Below are positions 1 through 9,186 of a DNA stretch of 64,000 nucleotides, piece after piece (the stretch's first letter is position 1; every line of letters starts with the position of its first letter). Below the pieces are notes generated by a model. It was given only the letters and a program-made list of their open reading frames with translations, was not told the DNA's origin and searched no databases. Both the position numbers and the translations under genes were made by a program. The stretch spans positions 1 through 64,000 of the forward strand of contig NZ_RJJR01000002.1 of NCBI RefSeq assembly GCF_003721595.1, given 5' to 3'. The DNA comes from Hanamia caeni. GTDB taxonomy: Bacteria; Bacteroidota; Bacteroidia; Chitinophagales; Chitinophagaceae.

Positions 1-66
1 AATACTACACAAAATTTATCTACATCAAATTGTGAATAAACCCACCTAAAATTTAAAAATAAAAAA

Positions 67-95
67 AAGAGGCTATCCTTTTGAGACAGCCTCTT
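67..95. terminator. Hairpin with A/T flanks, probable terminator
   Basis: Arms AAGAGGCT (67-74) and AGCCTCTT (88-95) form an 8-bp stem with a 13-nt loop. Read on the minus strand it is followed by a run of eight T; on the plus strand the T-run is interrupted (TTGTGTTTT). It may end a rightward gene lying before the window or act in both directions; there is no leftward gene immediately to the right. Confidence 0.5.
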
Positions 96-127
96 GTGTT
101 TTAAGAAATTGCCAAATTATCATTTTG

Positions 128-135
128 TAACTTTA
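128..135 (+). promoter_or_regulatory. Probable -7 box TAACTTTA of the DUF2480 gene
   Basis: TAACTTTA resembles the Bacteroidota sigma -7 consensus TAnnTTTG and ends 15 nt before the ATG at 151. The same octamer occurs upstream of msrB (9143) and of the GH25 gene (25132). No clear -33 TTTG was found at the usual distance. Confidence 0.45.
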
Positions 136-150
136 CATAAAGCTGTTTTT

Positions 151-657
151 ATGGACGACATTATCATCAACAAAGTAGCTCAAAGTGTGCTCGAAACCCT
201 AGACCTTGAAAATTTTTATCCCTCAGCCGACCTTGTAACGTTTGATTTGAAAGACTATTTGTTTATGGAGCTTATTTTGAAAGAAAAAGATTACCGGGAC
301 ACATTAAAAAATTTAGACTGGACCCAATATGAAAACAAAATAGCGGTAATTACCTGTTCCGCCGATGCCATAATTCCACTGTGGGCCTATATGCTGGCAG
401 TTAGCTATTTACAACCTTTTGCACAAGATGTTTTTTTTGGAAAAAAAGAACAGGTATTGGAAGATTTATTGTTAAAGAATATAAGTCAAATCAATCCTGA
501 AGATTTCAGAGACAAACGGGTAGTAGTGAAAGGGTGTGGAGACAAGCAAATACCGGAAAGCGCTTTTGTAGAAATTACAAAAAAGCTGCGGCCGGTAGTA
601 AAAAGCATCATGTATGGCGAGCCATGCAGCACCGTTCCTATTTATAAAAGAAAGTGA
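151..657 (+). CDS. DUF2480 family protein
   Basis: A 168-residue soluble protein that I recognise as the DUF2480 family, a conserved Bacteroidota family of unknown function. No signal peptide or membrane segment is visible. The C-terminal third holds a VVVKGCGDK segment and a late Cys in EPCST, which are typical of the family. The open frame extends up to position 94, but the ATG at 151 is preferred because it gives the family N-terminus (MDDIIINKV) and sits 15 nt after a -7-like box, whereas the upstream ATG would lie inside a hairpin. It converges with the alpha-amylase gene. Function is unknown. Confidence 0.85.
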   Translation: MDDIIINKVAQSVLETLDLENFYPSADLVTFDLKDYLFMELILKEKDYRDTLKNLDWTQYENKIAVITCSADAIIPLWAYMLAVSYLQPFAQDVFFGKKEQVLEDLLLKNISQINPEDFRDKRVVVKGCGDKQIPESAFVEITKKLRPVVKSIMYGEPCSTVPIYKRK

Positions 658-716
658 AAGAAGCAGATTTGCGGTTAAATAAAAAAAGCCAATATTTTTT
701 CGTTTATTGGTATCCT

Positions 717-2195
717 TTATTTCTGAACCCATACGGATACTGATCCGCCATCGCAGAAAAACTTACCCCAGCCAGCCTTATTTATCTTTACTTCTTCCGG
801 TCTTTTCTGAAGAAGGTCCACGAAAAATTTCCCTACATATCTTTTCCCTATTTCCATATTCTTATACCCCACTTCGCCGTTTGATAACACTACTGCGCAG
901 CCTGTATGGTCTTCATCGCCTTCTCTTATCCAGCCCACACAATTTTTGTGATTGAAATAATCTCGCGTAGGCCCAAAAGCATTATTATGTCTTGCCTGCA
1001 TCAGCATTTCAAGCTCATCTACTTTTTCAAGCCATATTTCATATTCATTTCCATCTTCACCGGTATCCCGATAATGAGCCCCATAAATATCAGGATAAAA
1101 AATGCAGGGATAGCCTTCAAAGCGAAGCAGAATTAAAGAATAGGCAATTGGTCTAAACCATGCTTCCACCGGTGCTTCCAGCGATTGCAAGGGTTGCGTA
1201 TCATGATTGGCGACAATGGTCACCGCCTTTTGCGGATGTATTTTTAATAGTGTATTATCAAATATTTTTCGCATGTCATAATGCCTTCCTGACCGGGAAG
1301 CCTGATGAAAATTATTTTGAAGACAGCAATCAAAGAGGCTCATTTCATGATCGGTTTCATCAATGTATTTTAATAAAAGATCTAATGAATGAGGAGCCCA
1401 GTATTCTCCCACCGTAAAAATTTCCTTTTGCGTATAATCCCTGATTTCGCGCAGCCAATCCTTATAAAACCATGTAGGTATATGTTTAACCGCATCCAGC
1501 CTTACGCCGTCAAAATTGCGTTGGTACCAGTACCATTTTCCCCAATTTACAAGATGGTTTTTCACAGCCGGATTTCTGAAATCAATATCATTGTACATCA
1601 GGTAATCATAATTTCCGCGTTCATCGGTAATCATATCCTGCCATGTATCACCGTAGTCATTCAAAATTTTAAAGATGGCTTTTTCACCTGTATCGTGTGC
1701 ATAATCCACACCGGTGAAACACATAAAATCCCATTGAAAGTTGGTGTACTTATTATTCCGGCCGGGAAAGGTAAACTTCGTATAAGCATCAATTTCGAAG
1801 GGCTCTGAGATGGGTTTGGTTCGGTCGTCCGGATCTACTTTTACCACTTTGATTCTTTCTATTTCATCGCCGCCGGCTTTATGATTGAGCACAATATCTA
1901 CAATCACCTGCATTCCGGCAGCGTGCACGGCGTCAATCGCTTCAATGTATTCCTGCCTTGTGCCGTATTTTGTGCGTACTGAACCTTTCTGGTCAAACTC
2001 GCCCAAGTCATATAAATCATATGGGTTGTAGCCTTCACTATAGCCGCCATTTGCGCCTTTATAAGCGGGTGGAAACCAAATGGAGGTGAATCCAATTTCT
2101 CTCAGCCGTGGGGCTTCTGATTTTATTTGCTTCCACAGGCTTCCGTTGTTAGGAAGGTACCAGTGAAAATATTGAAGCATGGTTCCTTGTGGCAT
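717..2195 (-). CDS. Alpha-amylase, GH13 (cytoplasmic type)
   Basis: A 492-residue enzyme expected to hydrolyse internal alpha-1,4 bonds in starch or glycogen. All four GH13 regions are visible: DIVLNH (100-105), GVRLDAVKH with nucleophile Asp234, VGEYW with acid/base Glu264, and NHD with Asp332. There is no signal peptide, and the length and N-terminus (MLQYFHWYLPNNG) match the intracellular AmyA/liquefying amylase group (GH13 subfamily 5), so an intracellular role in glycogen or maltodextrin turnover is likely. No other glycan genes lie beside it; the downstream neighbour is convergent. The start ATG at 2195 gives the usual family N-terminus. Confidence 0.93.
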   Translation of the reverse strand: MPQGTMLQYFHWYLPNNGSLWKQIKSEAPRLREIGFTSIWFPPAYKGANGGYSEGYNPYDLYDLGEFDQKGSVRTKYGTRQEYIEAIDAVHAAGMQVIVDIVLNHKAGGDEIERIKVVKVDPDDRTKPISEPFEIDAYTKFTFPGRNNKYTNFQWDFMCFTGVDYAHDTGEKAIFKILNDYGDTWQDMITDERGNYDYLMYNDIDFRNPAVKNHLVNWGKWYWYQRNFDGVRLDAVKHIPTWFYKDWLREIRDYTQKEIFTVGEYWAPHSLDLLLKYIDETDHEMSLFDCCLQNNFHQASRSGRHYDMRKIFDNTLLKIHPQKAVTIVANHDTQPLQSLEAPVEAWFRPIAYSLILLRFEGYPCIFYPDIYGAHYRDTGEDGNEYEIWLEKVDELEMLMQARHNNAFGPTRDYFNHKNCVGWIREGDEDHTGCAVVLSNGEVGYKNMEIGKRYVGKFFVDLLQKRPEEVKINKAGWGKFFCDGGSVSVWVQK

Positions 2196-2269
2196 TTATT
2201 TTTTAATTGTATTAATTTACTCGTATGGATAAATCGGATTGCGAAGTAAAAATAGCAGAAATTTGTTTC

Positions 2270-3454
2270 TTATTTTTTAAATACAGGTTTAAAGTCATCA
2301 GCCCGAATCCCGGCGGGAAACCGGCCTTCTTCCATCATAGTGGCAGCAATTTTCCCCAGAGCGTCGCTGCTCATGGCTGCGTAACCATTTCCGCCGGCAG
2401 CGAGATACAAACCAAAATTACCAATCGCGCCAATGTAAGGTTTGCCATGTGGCGTATAACAAACGATGCATCTCTTTTCAAAATATTCTGAACAGGAAAG
2501 CTGCGGCAGAATCTCGTGTGCCGCTTGTAATAGCCCGCTAACATCTAAGCCGGCTGAGCAATTGAACCAGTTTTTAATTTCATCTGAAGTAGTAAAAAAT
2601 TGATCACCCGAAATATTTGCGCCTACTTTAAGATAATAATTTTCATCAGGATATTTTACAGGCTGAATTAAATAGATATCCTGGATGCCCGGCTGGTTTA
2701 TCTTATATAGCAGAGCTGGCAGGGATTGTAATCTTAATGCTTGATTTTCTTCTACCTTTATCAAAACTGTTGATTCACTTTTTAGTTTTAATTCAATTTT
2801 AGCCCTTAGAAGCTCAAAGAAATTGGTAAACGCGCCGGTTGCCAACAGTACTTTTTTCGCCTCGAAAATTTGCCCGCTAAAACAAATTACTTTTATAACA
2901 TTTTTTTCTAAATCAATTTTTTTCACTGTTTCATTAAACAATTTTCCACCATTTTTTTCAAAAGCGTTTTGCTGCGCCTGTATCAGCAAGCGAGGATTAA
3001 TGTGTCCGGCAGGCGCAGGTTCATAAAAACCTTTTGCAAAAGGAGGGAAAGAGAATTCACTGTTAATTCCCTTCATCGAATCCACACTTTCGGCAATTCG
3101 ATATGCAATTCCGGATTTCTTTGCCCGGGATTCATATTCACGGATAAAAAAATCAGGGTTGTCAGGGAATACAGTTAAACAGCCTTCTTCAGACCGGAAA
3201 CGGATATTCGTTTCCTTTTCAAGCTGTGCAAATGCCTTTGCACTTTGGTGGTTGAGCATGGTAGTAACAGCATCTTTGCCTACCAATCCCTGGATTCTTG
3301 CGGCATCATAATGGCTGGCAAAAACAATTTTTTCCCTGGATGTGGTGGCTTCATCAGGCCCAACTAACGCCACGCTTTTTTTCATACGGCTGATGTATTT
3401 TGCAGCCGCGCTTCCAATCAAACCCCTGCCGATTATAATGCTGTCGTAAATCAT
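2270..3454 (-). CDS. FAD-dependent oxidoreductase (DAO/glycine oxidase family)
   Basis: A 394-residue flavoprotein of the D-amino-acid oxidase superfamily. The N-terminal Rossmann fingerprint is G9-R-G11-L-I-G14 in a DSIIIGRGLIG strand-turn-helix, and near the C-terminus there is a second FAD-contacting segment (LYLAAGGNGYAAMSSDALG). The middle carries the substrate-binding insertion typical of DAO proteins. The likely reaction is oxidation of an amine or hydroxy group on a small substrate with O2 or a quinone as acceptor; the substrate cannot be read from sequence. It is cytoplasmic and apparently transcribed alone, 74 bp upstream of the amylase gene on the same strand. Confidence 0.85.
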   Translation of the reverse strand: MIYDSIIIGRGLIGSAAAKYISRMKKSVALVGPDEATTSREKIVFASHYDAARIQGLVGKDAVTTMLNHQSAKAFAQLEKETNIRFRSEEGCLTVFPDNPDFFIREYESRAKKSGIAYRIAESVDSMKGINSEFSFPPFAKGFYEPAPAGHINPRLLIQAQQNAFEKNGGKLFNETVKKIDLEKNVIKVICFSGQIFEAKKVLLATGAFTNFFELLRAKIELKLKSESTVLIKVEENQALRLQSLPALLYKINQPGIQDIYLIQPVKYPDENYYLKVGANISGDQFFTTSDEIKNWFNCSAGLDVSGLLQAAHEILPQLSCSEYFEKRCIVCYTPHGKPYIGAIGNFGLYLAAGGNGYAAMSSDALGKIAATMMEEGRFPAGIRADDFKPVFKK

Positions 3455-3550
3455 TAGTAATTCAATCGTTATATTTTTCTTTCGTTTTCAGAATCATTGA
3501 ATCATTGACTCAGTCGTTTCGGTTCTTGTAAATTTCCTTAAAAGATTTTA

Positions 3551-3564
3551 TAGTAAACAAATAA
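3551..3564 (-). repeat. Contracted copy of the dispersed motif (no spacer)
   Basis: On the minus strand this reads TTATTTG directly joined to TTTACTA. It has both halves of the dispersed TTATTTG-N4-TTTACTG motif but lacks the 4-nt spacer. It lies between the divergent oxidoreductase and Fpg/Nei-like genes. Confidence 0.35.
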
Positions 3565-3635
3565 ATATGCCTCTTTTATTTTATAATGCGGTCTTATAAT
3601 TGGTTTAACTTTTGAATGGAAATTAGAAAACAAAA

Positions 3636-4370
3636 ATGCCCGAAGGACCTACGATAGTAATTTTAAAAGAAGAAGTATCAGCGTTTAAAGACAAAAAAGT
3701 TATTGCTGTGGAAGGAAACAGTAAGCTTGATATCCAAAAAATGGCGGGAAAAACTATAGTTGATTTCAAGAGTTGGGGCAAACATTTTTTAATTTGTTTC
3801 AAAGGGTTTTCGGTGCGCATTCATTTTATGCTGTTTGGCAGCTACCGGATAAACGACAGGAAAGAAGGTGCGCCAAGGCTTCGGCTTATTTTTAAAAACG
3901 GCGAATTGAACTTCTACGCATGTTCTTTAAGGTTTATTGAAGAAGATTTGGACAAAGTATATGATTGGAGCGGAGACGTAATGAATCCTCTCTGGAACCC
4001 TGCAAAAGCCAAAAAGAAATTAAAGGCAAGGCCCGACATGCTTGTGGCAGATGCATTGCTGGACCAGAATATTTTCGCCGGCGTAGGCAATATTATAAAA
4101 AACGAAGTGTTGTATAGAATACATGTTCATCCTGAATCTACAATTGGGCAGCTTCCTGCAAAAAAGCTGGCTGAGCTGATAAAGGAAGCCAGGGAATATA
4201 GTTTTCAATTTCTGGAATGGAAAAAACAATTTGTTTTAAGAAAGCACTGGCTGGCCCACACCAAAAAAATGTGCGAAAGATGCAAGCAGCCTTTTGAGAA
4301 AAAATATTGCGGCAAAACAAAAAGACGAAGTTTTTTCTGCACGCAATGCCAGGAGTTGTACGTTGAATAA
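3636..4370 (+). CDS. Fpg/Nei-family DNA glycosylase
   Basis: A 244-residue base-excision repair glycosylase/AP lyase. It begins MPEGPT, so the mature N-terminal Pro2 and Glu3 catalytic pair are present. The H2TH region (DALLDQNIFAGVGNIIKNE, around 140-160) and a C-terminal four-Cys zinc finger (Cys213, Cys216, Cys235, Cys238) complete the family layout. The N-terminal beta-domain is shorter than in classic MutM (about 270 aa), closer to the Nei-like endonuclease group common in Bacteroidota. It likely removes oxidised bases. It is monocistronic and converges with the zinc protease gene. Confidence 0.9.
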   Translation: MPEGPTIVILKEEVSAFKDKKVIAVEGNSKLDIQKMAGKTIVDFKSWGKHFLICFKGFSVRIHFMLFGSYRINDRKEGAPRLRLIFKNGELNFYACSLRFIEEDLDKVYDWSGDVMNPLWNPAKAKKKLKARPDMLVADALLDQNIFAGVGNIIKNEVLYRIHVHPESTIGQLPAKKLAELIKEAREYSFQFLEWKKQFVLRKHWLAHTKKMCERCKQPFEKKYCGKTKRRSFFCTQCQELYVE

Positions 4371-4388
4371 TTTTTTAGAAAAAACTTT

Positions 4389-5234
4389 CTATTCTTCTGA
4401 GGACGACGCAAAAGTATTGCCCTGTTTCAGGTCGCCGGTTTCATAACCCTTTTTGAACCAATACATCCTTTGCTCTGAGGTTCCATGGGTAAATGAATCC
4501 GGCGTAACTGTTCCCTGGTATTCCTGTTGAAGGCGATCGTCTCCAATCGCATTCGCCGCGGTAAGCGCTTGCTGTATATCGTCCGGATTGATAACGTTCT
4601 TCATCTTTTGATCATAATGAGCCCATACGCCGGCATAGAAATCTGCCTGCAATTCCAATCGTACTGAATATTTATTGTATTCTGTTTCACTTACTTGTTG
4701 GCGAAGTTGTTCCATTTTTTGGGTAACGCCTAATAAATCCTGTACATGATGGCCGACTTCGTGAGCCACTACATAAGCCATGGCAAATTCGCCACTGGCG
4801 CCGAACTGATCGCTTAATTGTTGGGCAAAAGACAGGTCGATGTATAGTTTGCCGTCGGTCGGGCAATAAAACGGCCCGGTTTGGGCGCTTGCATTTCCGC
4901 AGCCGGATACAGTGGTTCCGTTAAAAAGTACCAGCGTAGGATCTGTGTAAGTTCTGCCCATGTCAGAAAATAATTTAGACCATACATCTTCCGTATCTGC
5001 AAGCACTACTTTTACGAACGCCGCCTCTTTATCTTCTGCAGCTTTTTGTTCCTGTGTCATTTGCTGCTGCTGCGGCACCAATTGTTGCAAATCGCTTACA
5101 TCGCCGCCCCCGAGTAAAAATTTTGCAAGAATAAAAATTACTCCTATAACACCGCCGCCAATTGCCAAACCACCGCCTGAAATTCCTCTACGGTCTTCGA
5201 CATTCGAACTTTCTCTTCTGCCCCGCCATTGCAT
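4389..5234 (-). CDS. Neutral zinc metallopeptidase, YpfJ/KPN_02809 family
   Basis: A 281-residue predicted membrane-anchored metalloprotease. The opening MQWRGRRESSNVEDRRG and the following glycine-rich single transmembrane helix (about 20-44) are the family signature; a Gln-rich linker follows, then the catalytic domain with the zinc motif HEVGH (His158, Glu159, His162) and the downstream segment ELQADFYAGVWAHY, where Glu and Asp help bind zinc. Substrates are not established for this family. It lies between a convergent glycosylase gene and an upstream hydratase on the same strand, 38 bp away. Confidence 0.92.
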   Translation of the reverse strand: MQWRGRRESSNVEDRRGISGGGLAIGGGVIGVIFILAKFLLGGGDVSDLQQLVPQQQQMTQEQKAAEDKEAAFVKVVLADTEDVWSKLFSDMGRTYTDPTLVLFNGTTVSGCGNASAQTGPFYCPTDGKLYIDLSFAQQLSDQFGASGEFAMAYVVAHEVGHHVQDLLGVTQKMEQLRQQVSETEYNKYSVRLELQADFYAGVWAHYDQKMKNVINPDDIQQALTAANAIGDDRLQQEYQGTVTPDSFTHGTSEQRMYWFKKGYETGDLKQGNTFASSSEE

Positions 5235-5272
5235 AATTATACGTTTTAAAAAGTGAACTAAAATTGTTTCCG

Positions 5273-6049
5273 TTATTTCCGGATTCTTCTTCTAAAATTC
5301 TCAATAGCATTTTTTGTGAAATCGCTTAAGATTAACCGGCCGCTTATCGCCGCTCTTTCTTTGAGAAGCGAATCCCAGTTTTCTGTTCCGTGCCAAAACA
5401 TTTTTTTCATTTCTGCAATGGCTTCCGGATTTGAATGCGCTAAAGATTCAGCGAGCCGGTACACGGCTTCATCCATGTCCTGGGCCGATTGATGCACTTC
5501 AGCAAACAAACCTTTGTGTTTGGCCCAATCCGCATTTCTCCAAAGTGTGGCATCTATAGAAAGCTGGCTGAAGCCCGAAGTTCCTATTTTTCTTTCGATG
5601 GCCGGGCCCACGACAAAAGGGCCGATACCGATTGAGAGCTCACTTAATCTTACTTCAGACTCTTTTACTGCGATAGCATAATCAACCGCGGCTGCAAGGC
5701 CAACACCGCCGCCCACGCATTTGCCATGTATTCTGCCGATGATAAATTTATTACAATTTCTCATTGCATTTATCACATTGGCAAAACCTAAAAAAAACTC
5801 CATTCCTTCTTTTTCATTTTTTACGGCTATCAGTTCATCGAAACTGGCGCCTCCGCAAAATGCCCCGTTGCCTCCGCTTCTCAGGATTACCACTTTAGTA
5901 TCATGAGTTCCTGCGTAATGAATTTCTTGCCCTAATGCACTTAAAAGTTTTCCCGGTAAAGAATTGCCCTGAGGATGAAAAAACTCAATGGTCGTAATTC
6001 CGTGTTCAGTGTGAGAAGTTACGTATCCTTCCCTAAGTGCGTCGGTCAT
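5273..6049 (-). CDS. Enoyl-CoA hydratase/isomerase family protein
   Basis: A 258-residue crotonase-fold protein. The oxyanion-hole segments are visible: SGGNGAFCGGASFDEL early in the chain and the GRIHGKCVGGGVGLAAAVDYAIA helix in the middle. It lacks an obvious Glu pair at the usual hydratase positions (the motif region reads LSELSIGIGPFVVGP), so isomerase or another acyl-CoA activity is possible. It sits 68 bp downstream of paaZ on the same strand, so the two are probably co-transcribed and act together on ring-derived or medium-chain acyl-CoAs. Confidence 0.85.
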   Translation of the reverse strand: MTDALREGYVTSHTEHGITTIEFFHPQGNSLPGKLLSALGQEIHYAGTHDTKVVILRSGGNGAFCGGASFDELIAVKNEKEGMEFFLGFANVINAMRNCNKFIIGRIHGKCVGGGVGLAAAVDYAIAVKESEVRLSELSIGIGPFVVGPAIERKIGTSGFSQLSIDATLWRNADWAKHKGLFAEVHQSAQDMDEAVYRLAESLAHSNPEAIAEMKKMFWHGTENWDSLLKERAAISGRLILSDFTKNAIENFRRRIRK

Positions 6050-6117
6050 AAAAAAAAGTTTGTATTACTGAAAATAATTGCTGGTTAATTTAACTATTTT
6101 ATTTCCTTACAGTAAAA

Positions 6118-8187
6118 TTAATATTTCTTTCGAACCATTGTAAGGATTGTTCCCACGCCGCTTATCTCATCTGTATCATCCAAAATCTCAACATACCATT
6201 TTACAATTCCTTTTGGAATATCAATTCCTTTTGTGTTTTTAGTTTCGGGGGTAATTTCTTTCAGCTCCTGTTCAATTTTTTCTTTGCAAGTCAGTTTTAC
6301 ATAGATGGACGTACCCGGATAAACCGGTTTTGTAAATCGTAATTCCTCAATTCCATAATTTAATAATACCGGGTTTTTTTTATAACTATCAACAAATAGG
6401 CCAGCCGCAGCGCTAATGATAAAGTAACCATGTGCTACCTGCTCGTCAAACATGGTATCTGAAAAGTCTGTTTTTTGGAGATGGGCATAAAAATGGTCGC
6501 CGGTCAGGTCAGCAAATTTGTCAATATCTTCTGAAGTGATTTCACGCTTCTCTGTTACAAATTGGTCGCCAATAGTTAGTTCGTCAAAATATTTTTTAAA
6601 GGGATGAATCGAATTTTTATTTGCTTTAGCACCCGGCTGATACACATTTGTAACCGCGGTAAGCATTGTTGGTGAACCTTGCAGCGCTACTCTTTGCATA
6701 TAGTGTTTAATGCCGCGCAGGCCACCCATTTCTTCACCTCCGCCGGCCCTTCCGGGGCCACCATGCGTAAGTAGTGGCAACGGCGAACCATGCCCCGTGC
6801 TTTCTTTAGAGCAATCCCTGTTCAACACCAAAATTCTTCCATGGTAAGTGCCCGAGCCCAAAATAAAATCCTTTGCTATTTGTTCGTTTACTGTTACCAG
6901 CGAGCTGCAAAGGCTGCCCTTTCCCAGTTTTGCCAACTCAATGGCTTCTTCTAAAGTTTTATAAGGCATTACAGTGCTTACAGGGCCAAAAGCTTCTGTA
7001 TTATGCACTTCTTCTGAAGAAAACGGCTTTTCGTTTTTTAATAATAAAGGGCTTATAAAAGCGCCTTTTGTGGCTTCTGCGTCAATCAGTTCAACGCTGT
7101 CCAGGCTGCCATAAATAATTTGCGAGGAGGCCAATAGTTTTTGAACCTGCCCGATAACTTCTTTTTTTTGGGATAGCCCTGCGAGCGCTCCCATTCTTAC
7201 TTTTTCGTTTTCAGGGTTACCAATTTTTGTTTGCGACAAAGAGGTACTGAGACTTTTCCAAACGGCTTCCATTTTATTTTCAGGAACAAAAATTCTTCGT
7301 ATGGCCGTACATTTCTGGCCGGCTTTCGAGGTCATTTCTTTATGCACTTCTTTGATAAAAATATTCCATTCGGGCATATTCTCATCAACATCTTCTGCTA
7401 ACACGATGCAATTAAGTGAATCTGCTTCGAGGTTAAAAGGCACATTTTCTTTTAAAACATTTGGATTGGATTTCAACATCAAGCCTGTAGAAGCGGATCC
7501 GGTAAAAGTGATGACGTCCTGCGCATATGTGTGATTAATAATGTCACCGGCGCTGCCGCAGATTAATTGCAAGGCGCCTTCCGGTAAAATTTGAGAAGAT
7601 ATGATTTCGCGAACTACCGCTTCTGTAAGATAGGATGTAATGGTGGCGGGCTTTACAACGGCCGCCATTCCTGCCAGTAAATTCACTGCAATTTTTTCCA
7701 GCATGCCCCAAACCGGAAAATTAAAGGCGTTAATATGTAAGACTACGCCTTCTTTTGGTAACAGAATATGCTGGGCCGCAAATGTTCCCCCTTTACTCAG
7801 GCCAATATTTTCTCCGTCCAAAGCAAAAATTTCGTCAGGTAATTTTCTTCTTAATGAGGCATTTGAAAACAGGTTTCCGATTCCCCCTTCAATATCAATC
7901 CAGCTATCTGCGCGCGTGGCCCCGGTTTTATAGCTTATGGGATAAAAATTTTCTTTTTTTTCTAAAAGATGAAGCGCAAGCGCTTTCAACATCCTTCCCC
8001 GCTCCTGGAAAGTCATTTTTCTCAAAGCCCTGCTTCCCTTTTGCCGTCCATAATCCAGGATAGACGCAAAATCGAGACCCTTCGTGGTAGCATTTGCAAT
8101 TATTTGCCCATTTACTGCATTATATAAGTGCTGACCCTCTCCATCGCCTTCCATCCAATTGCCCAGTACATAATTTTGGAGTTTCAT
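6118..8187 (-). CDS. paaZ: Phenylacetate degradation bifunctional protein PaaZ
   Basis: A 689-residue fusion of an N-terminal NAD(P)-aldehyde dehydrogenase (about 1-520) and a C-terminal MaoC-like hydratase domain (about 530-689). The dehydrogenase half has the GSASTG nucleotide-binding loop, NLEADSLN with the general-base Glu, and GQKC with the catalytic Cys. The MaoC half has the hydratase-2 motif ADLTGDHFYAH and HGYFIISAAAG. In the phenylacetyl-CoA pathway PaaZ opens the oxepin ring and oxidises the resulting aldehyde. The paaABCDE epoxidase genes are not in the window; only a crotonase-family gene follows. The length matches the E. coli enzyme (681 aa). Confidence 0.93.
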   Translation of the reverse strand: MKLQNYVLGNWMEGDGEGQHLYNAVNGQIIANATTKGLDFASILDYGRQKGSRALRKMTFQERGRMLKALALHLLEKKENFYPISYKTGATRADSWIDIEGGIGNLFSNASLRRKLPDEIFALDGENIGLSKGGTFAAQHILLPKEGVVLHINAFNFPVWGMLEKIAVNLLAGMAAVVKPATITSYLTEAVVREIISSQILPEGALQLICGSAGDIINHTYAQDVITFTGSASTGLMLKSNPNVLKENVPFNLEADSLNCIVLAEDVDENMPEWNIFIKEVHKEMTSKAGQKCTAIRRIFVPENKMEAVWKSLSTSLSQTKIGNPENEKVRMGALAGLSQKKEVIGQVQKLLASSQIIYGSLDSVELIDAEATKGAFISPLLLKNEKPFSSEEVHNTEAFGPVSTVMPYKTLEEAIELAKLGKGSLCSSLVTVNEQIAKDFILGSGTYHGRILVLNRDCSKESTGHGSPLPLLTHGGPGRAGGGEEMGGLRGIKHYMQRVALQGSPTMLTAVTNVYQPGAKANKNSIHPFKKYFDELTIGDQFVTEKREITSEDIDKFADLTGDHFYAHLQKTDFSDTMFDEQVAHGYFIISAAAGLFVDSYKKNPVLLNYGIEELRFTKPVYPGTSIYVKLTCKEKIEQELKEITPETKNTKGIDIPKGIVKWYVEILDDTDEISGVGTILTMVRKKY
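6876..6893 (+). repeat. Dispersed motif copy inside paaZ
   Basis: CTATTTG-TTCG-TTTACTG, one mismatch at the first base. Bases 6877-6895 are identical over 19 bp to 17479-17497. Within paaZ it encodes TVNEQI on the opposite strand. Confidence 0.5.
8100..8117 (+). repeat. Dispersed motif copy inside paaZ (exact)
   Basis: TTATTTG-CCCA-TTTACTG, exact at all 14 fixed positions. Within paaZ it encodes AVNGQII on the opposite strand. Confidence 0.55.
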
Positions 8188-8435
8188 GTCTAAAAATGAT
8201 TTTAATTAATGTACATAAAATTCCGAAAAATTATGCGGTAAACAGCGAGAGATAAAATAAATGTAAGTTGCGAAGTACCTATTTACCAGATTATTTAGAA
8301 TTCAGCAAAGCCTGGATATCCCACCAAAGACCTGTTTTATTTGTGGAATAAAACGATAAAAGATTTTGTAAAAATATTGTTGTTGATAAAGATGTGTTTG
8401 GCAAAATGGATAATCAAGTGGAGTTTTTTAAAGAT
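8188..8435. other. Intergenic region between paaZ and adk
   Basis: A 248-bp gap between two leftward genes. It holds a perfect 8-bp inverted repeat GTTTTATT (8334-8341) / AATAAAAC (8347-8354) with loop TGTGG, without a T-tract on either side. No convincing promoter, small ORF or RNA was identified. Confidence 0.5.
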
Positions 8436-9029
8436 TTAATCGCAGTTATCAATTTTCATCAGCCTGTTTATTTCGTCGGTGAGGCGCTTGAATATTTCCT
8501 CAATTGTGCCTTCACCGTTTATCATCTCTACTTTATTTTCCTTTTTATAGTGGTCTGCCACGGAGGCCGTTTTTTTATGATACTCCTGTATGCGTGCTTT
8601 TATTACCTGTTCATTACTGTCGTCTGAGCGGCCGCTGGTTTCTCCACGTTTTACAAGCCTTTTAATAAGTTCGCTCTCGCTCACATCCAGCGCAAGCATT
8701 ACATCAATGCAGGTATTCTTTTTTGCCAACAAGGCATCAAGTTCTTCGGCCTGTATTGCGGTTCGCGGAAAACCATCAAATAAAAACCCTGCTACGCCCG
8801 GATTATTATCCAGGGCGTCATTTATCATTCCTATTACCACTTCATCAGGCACAAGCAGGCCTTTGTCCATATTTTTTTTTGCTTCCAGCCCGAGAGGTGT
8901 CTTCCTGGAAATTTCATTTCTCAGCAAATCACCCGTAGAAAGATGTTTGAGATGGTATTTTGCAATTAGTTTTTCAGATTGTGTTCCCTTGCCACTACCG
9001 GGTGGTCCAAATAAAATGAGATTAAACAT
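8436..9029 (-). CDS. adk: Adenylate kinase
   Basis: A 197-residue nucleoside monophosphate kinase interconverting ATP + AMP and 2 ADP in the cytoplasm. The P-loop GPPGSGKGT (8-16), AMP-binding STGDLLR, the FLFDGFPRT Asp-Gly-Phe-Pro-Arg segment, and lid arginines in KRGETSGRSDD are all visible. The lid is the short, zinc-free form, as usual in Bacteroidota. It is preceded by a 157-bp divergent region shared with msrB. No obvious terminator lies directly after the stop. Confidence 0.96.
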   Translation of the reverse strand: MFNLILFGPPGSGKGTQSEKLIAKYHLKHLSTGDLLRNEISRKTPLGLEAKKNMDKGLLVPDEVVIGMINDALDNNPGVAGFLFDGFPRTAIQAEELDALLAKKNTCIDVMLALDVSESELIKRLVKRGETSGRSDDSNEQVIKARIQEYHKKTASVADHYKKENKVEMINGEGTIEEIFKRLTDEINRLMKIDNCD

Positions 9030-9142
9030 GGGCTTATTGAAATCCTGATGAGCTTCAAATATACTGGATGCTTTTTAAAAATCGCAAGAGCATGATAAAA
9101 AGCATCATTTTTCTTAAAAAAGGCAATCATTTTTTGATTTCG

Positions 9143-9150
9143 TAACTTTA
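9143..9150 (+). promoter_or_regulatory. Probable -7 box TAACTTTA of msrB
   Basis: TAACTTTA lies 36 nt before the msrB ATG, in the 157-bp divergent region with adk. It is identical to the octamers at 128 and 25132. Confidence 0.4.
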
Positions 9151-9186
9151 CGAAAGCCAGCAGGCTTAAAAATTAAACAAAAACAA

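Noticed and set aside
4960..5256. Rightward Ser/Thr/Cys-rich frame across the zinc protease start
   Set aside because: Mirror of Gly/Gln-rich codons in the protease linker; no family features.
8334..8354. Perfect 8-bp inverted repeat as adk terminator
   Set aside because: There is no T-tract on either strand and the stem is AT-only apart from its ends.
8394..9048. Rightward frames across adk
   Set aside because: Antisense to adenylate kinase with complete motifs on the minus strand; no independent support.
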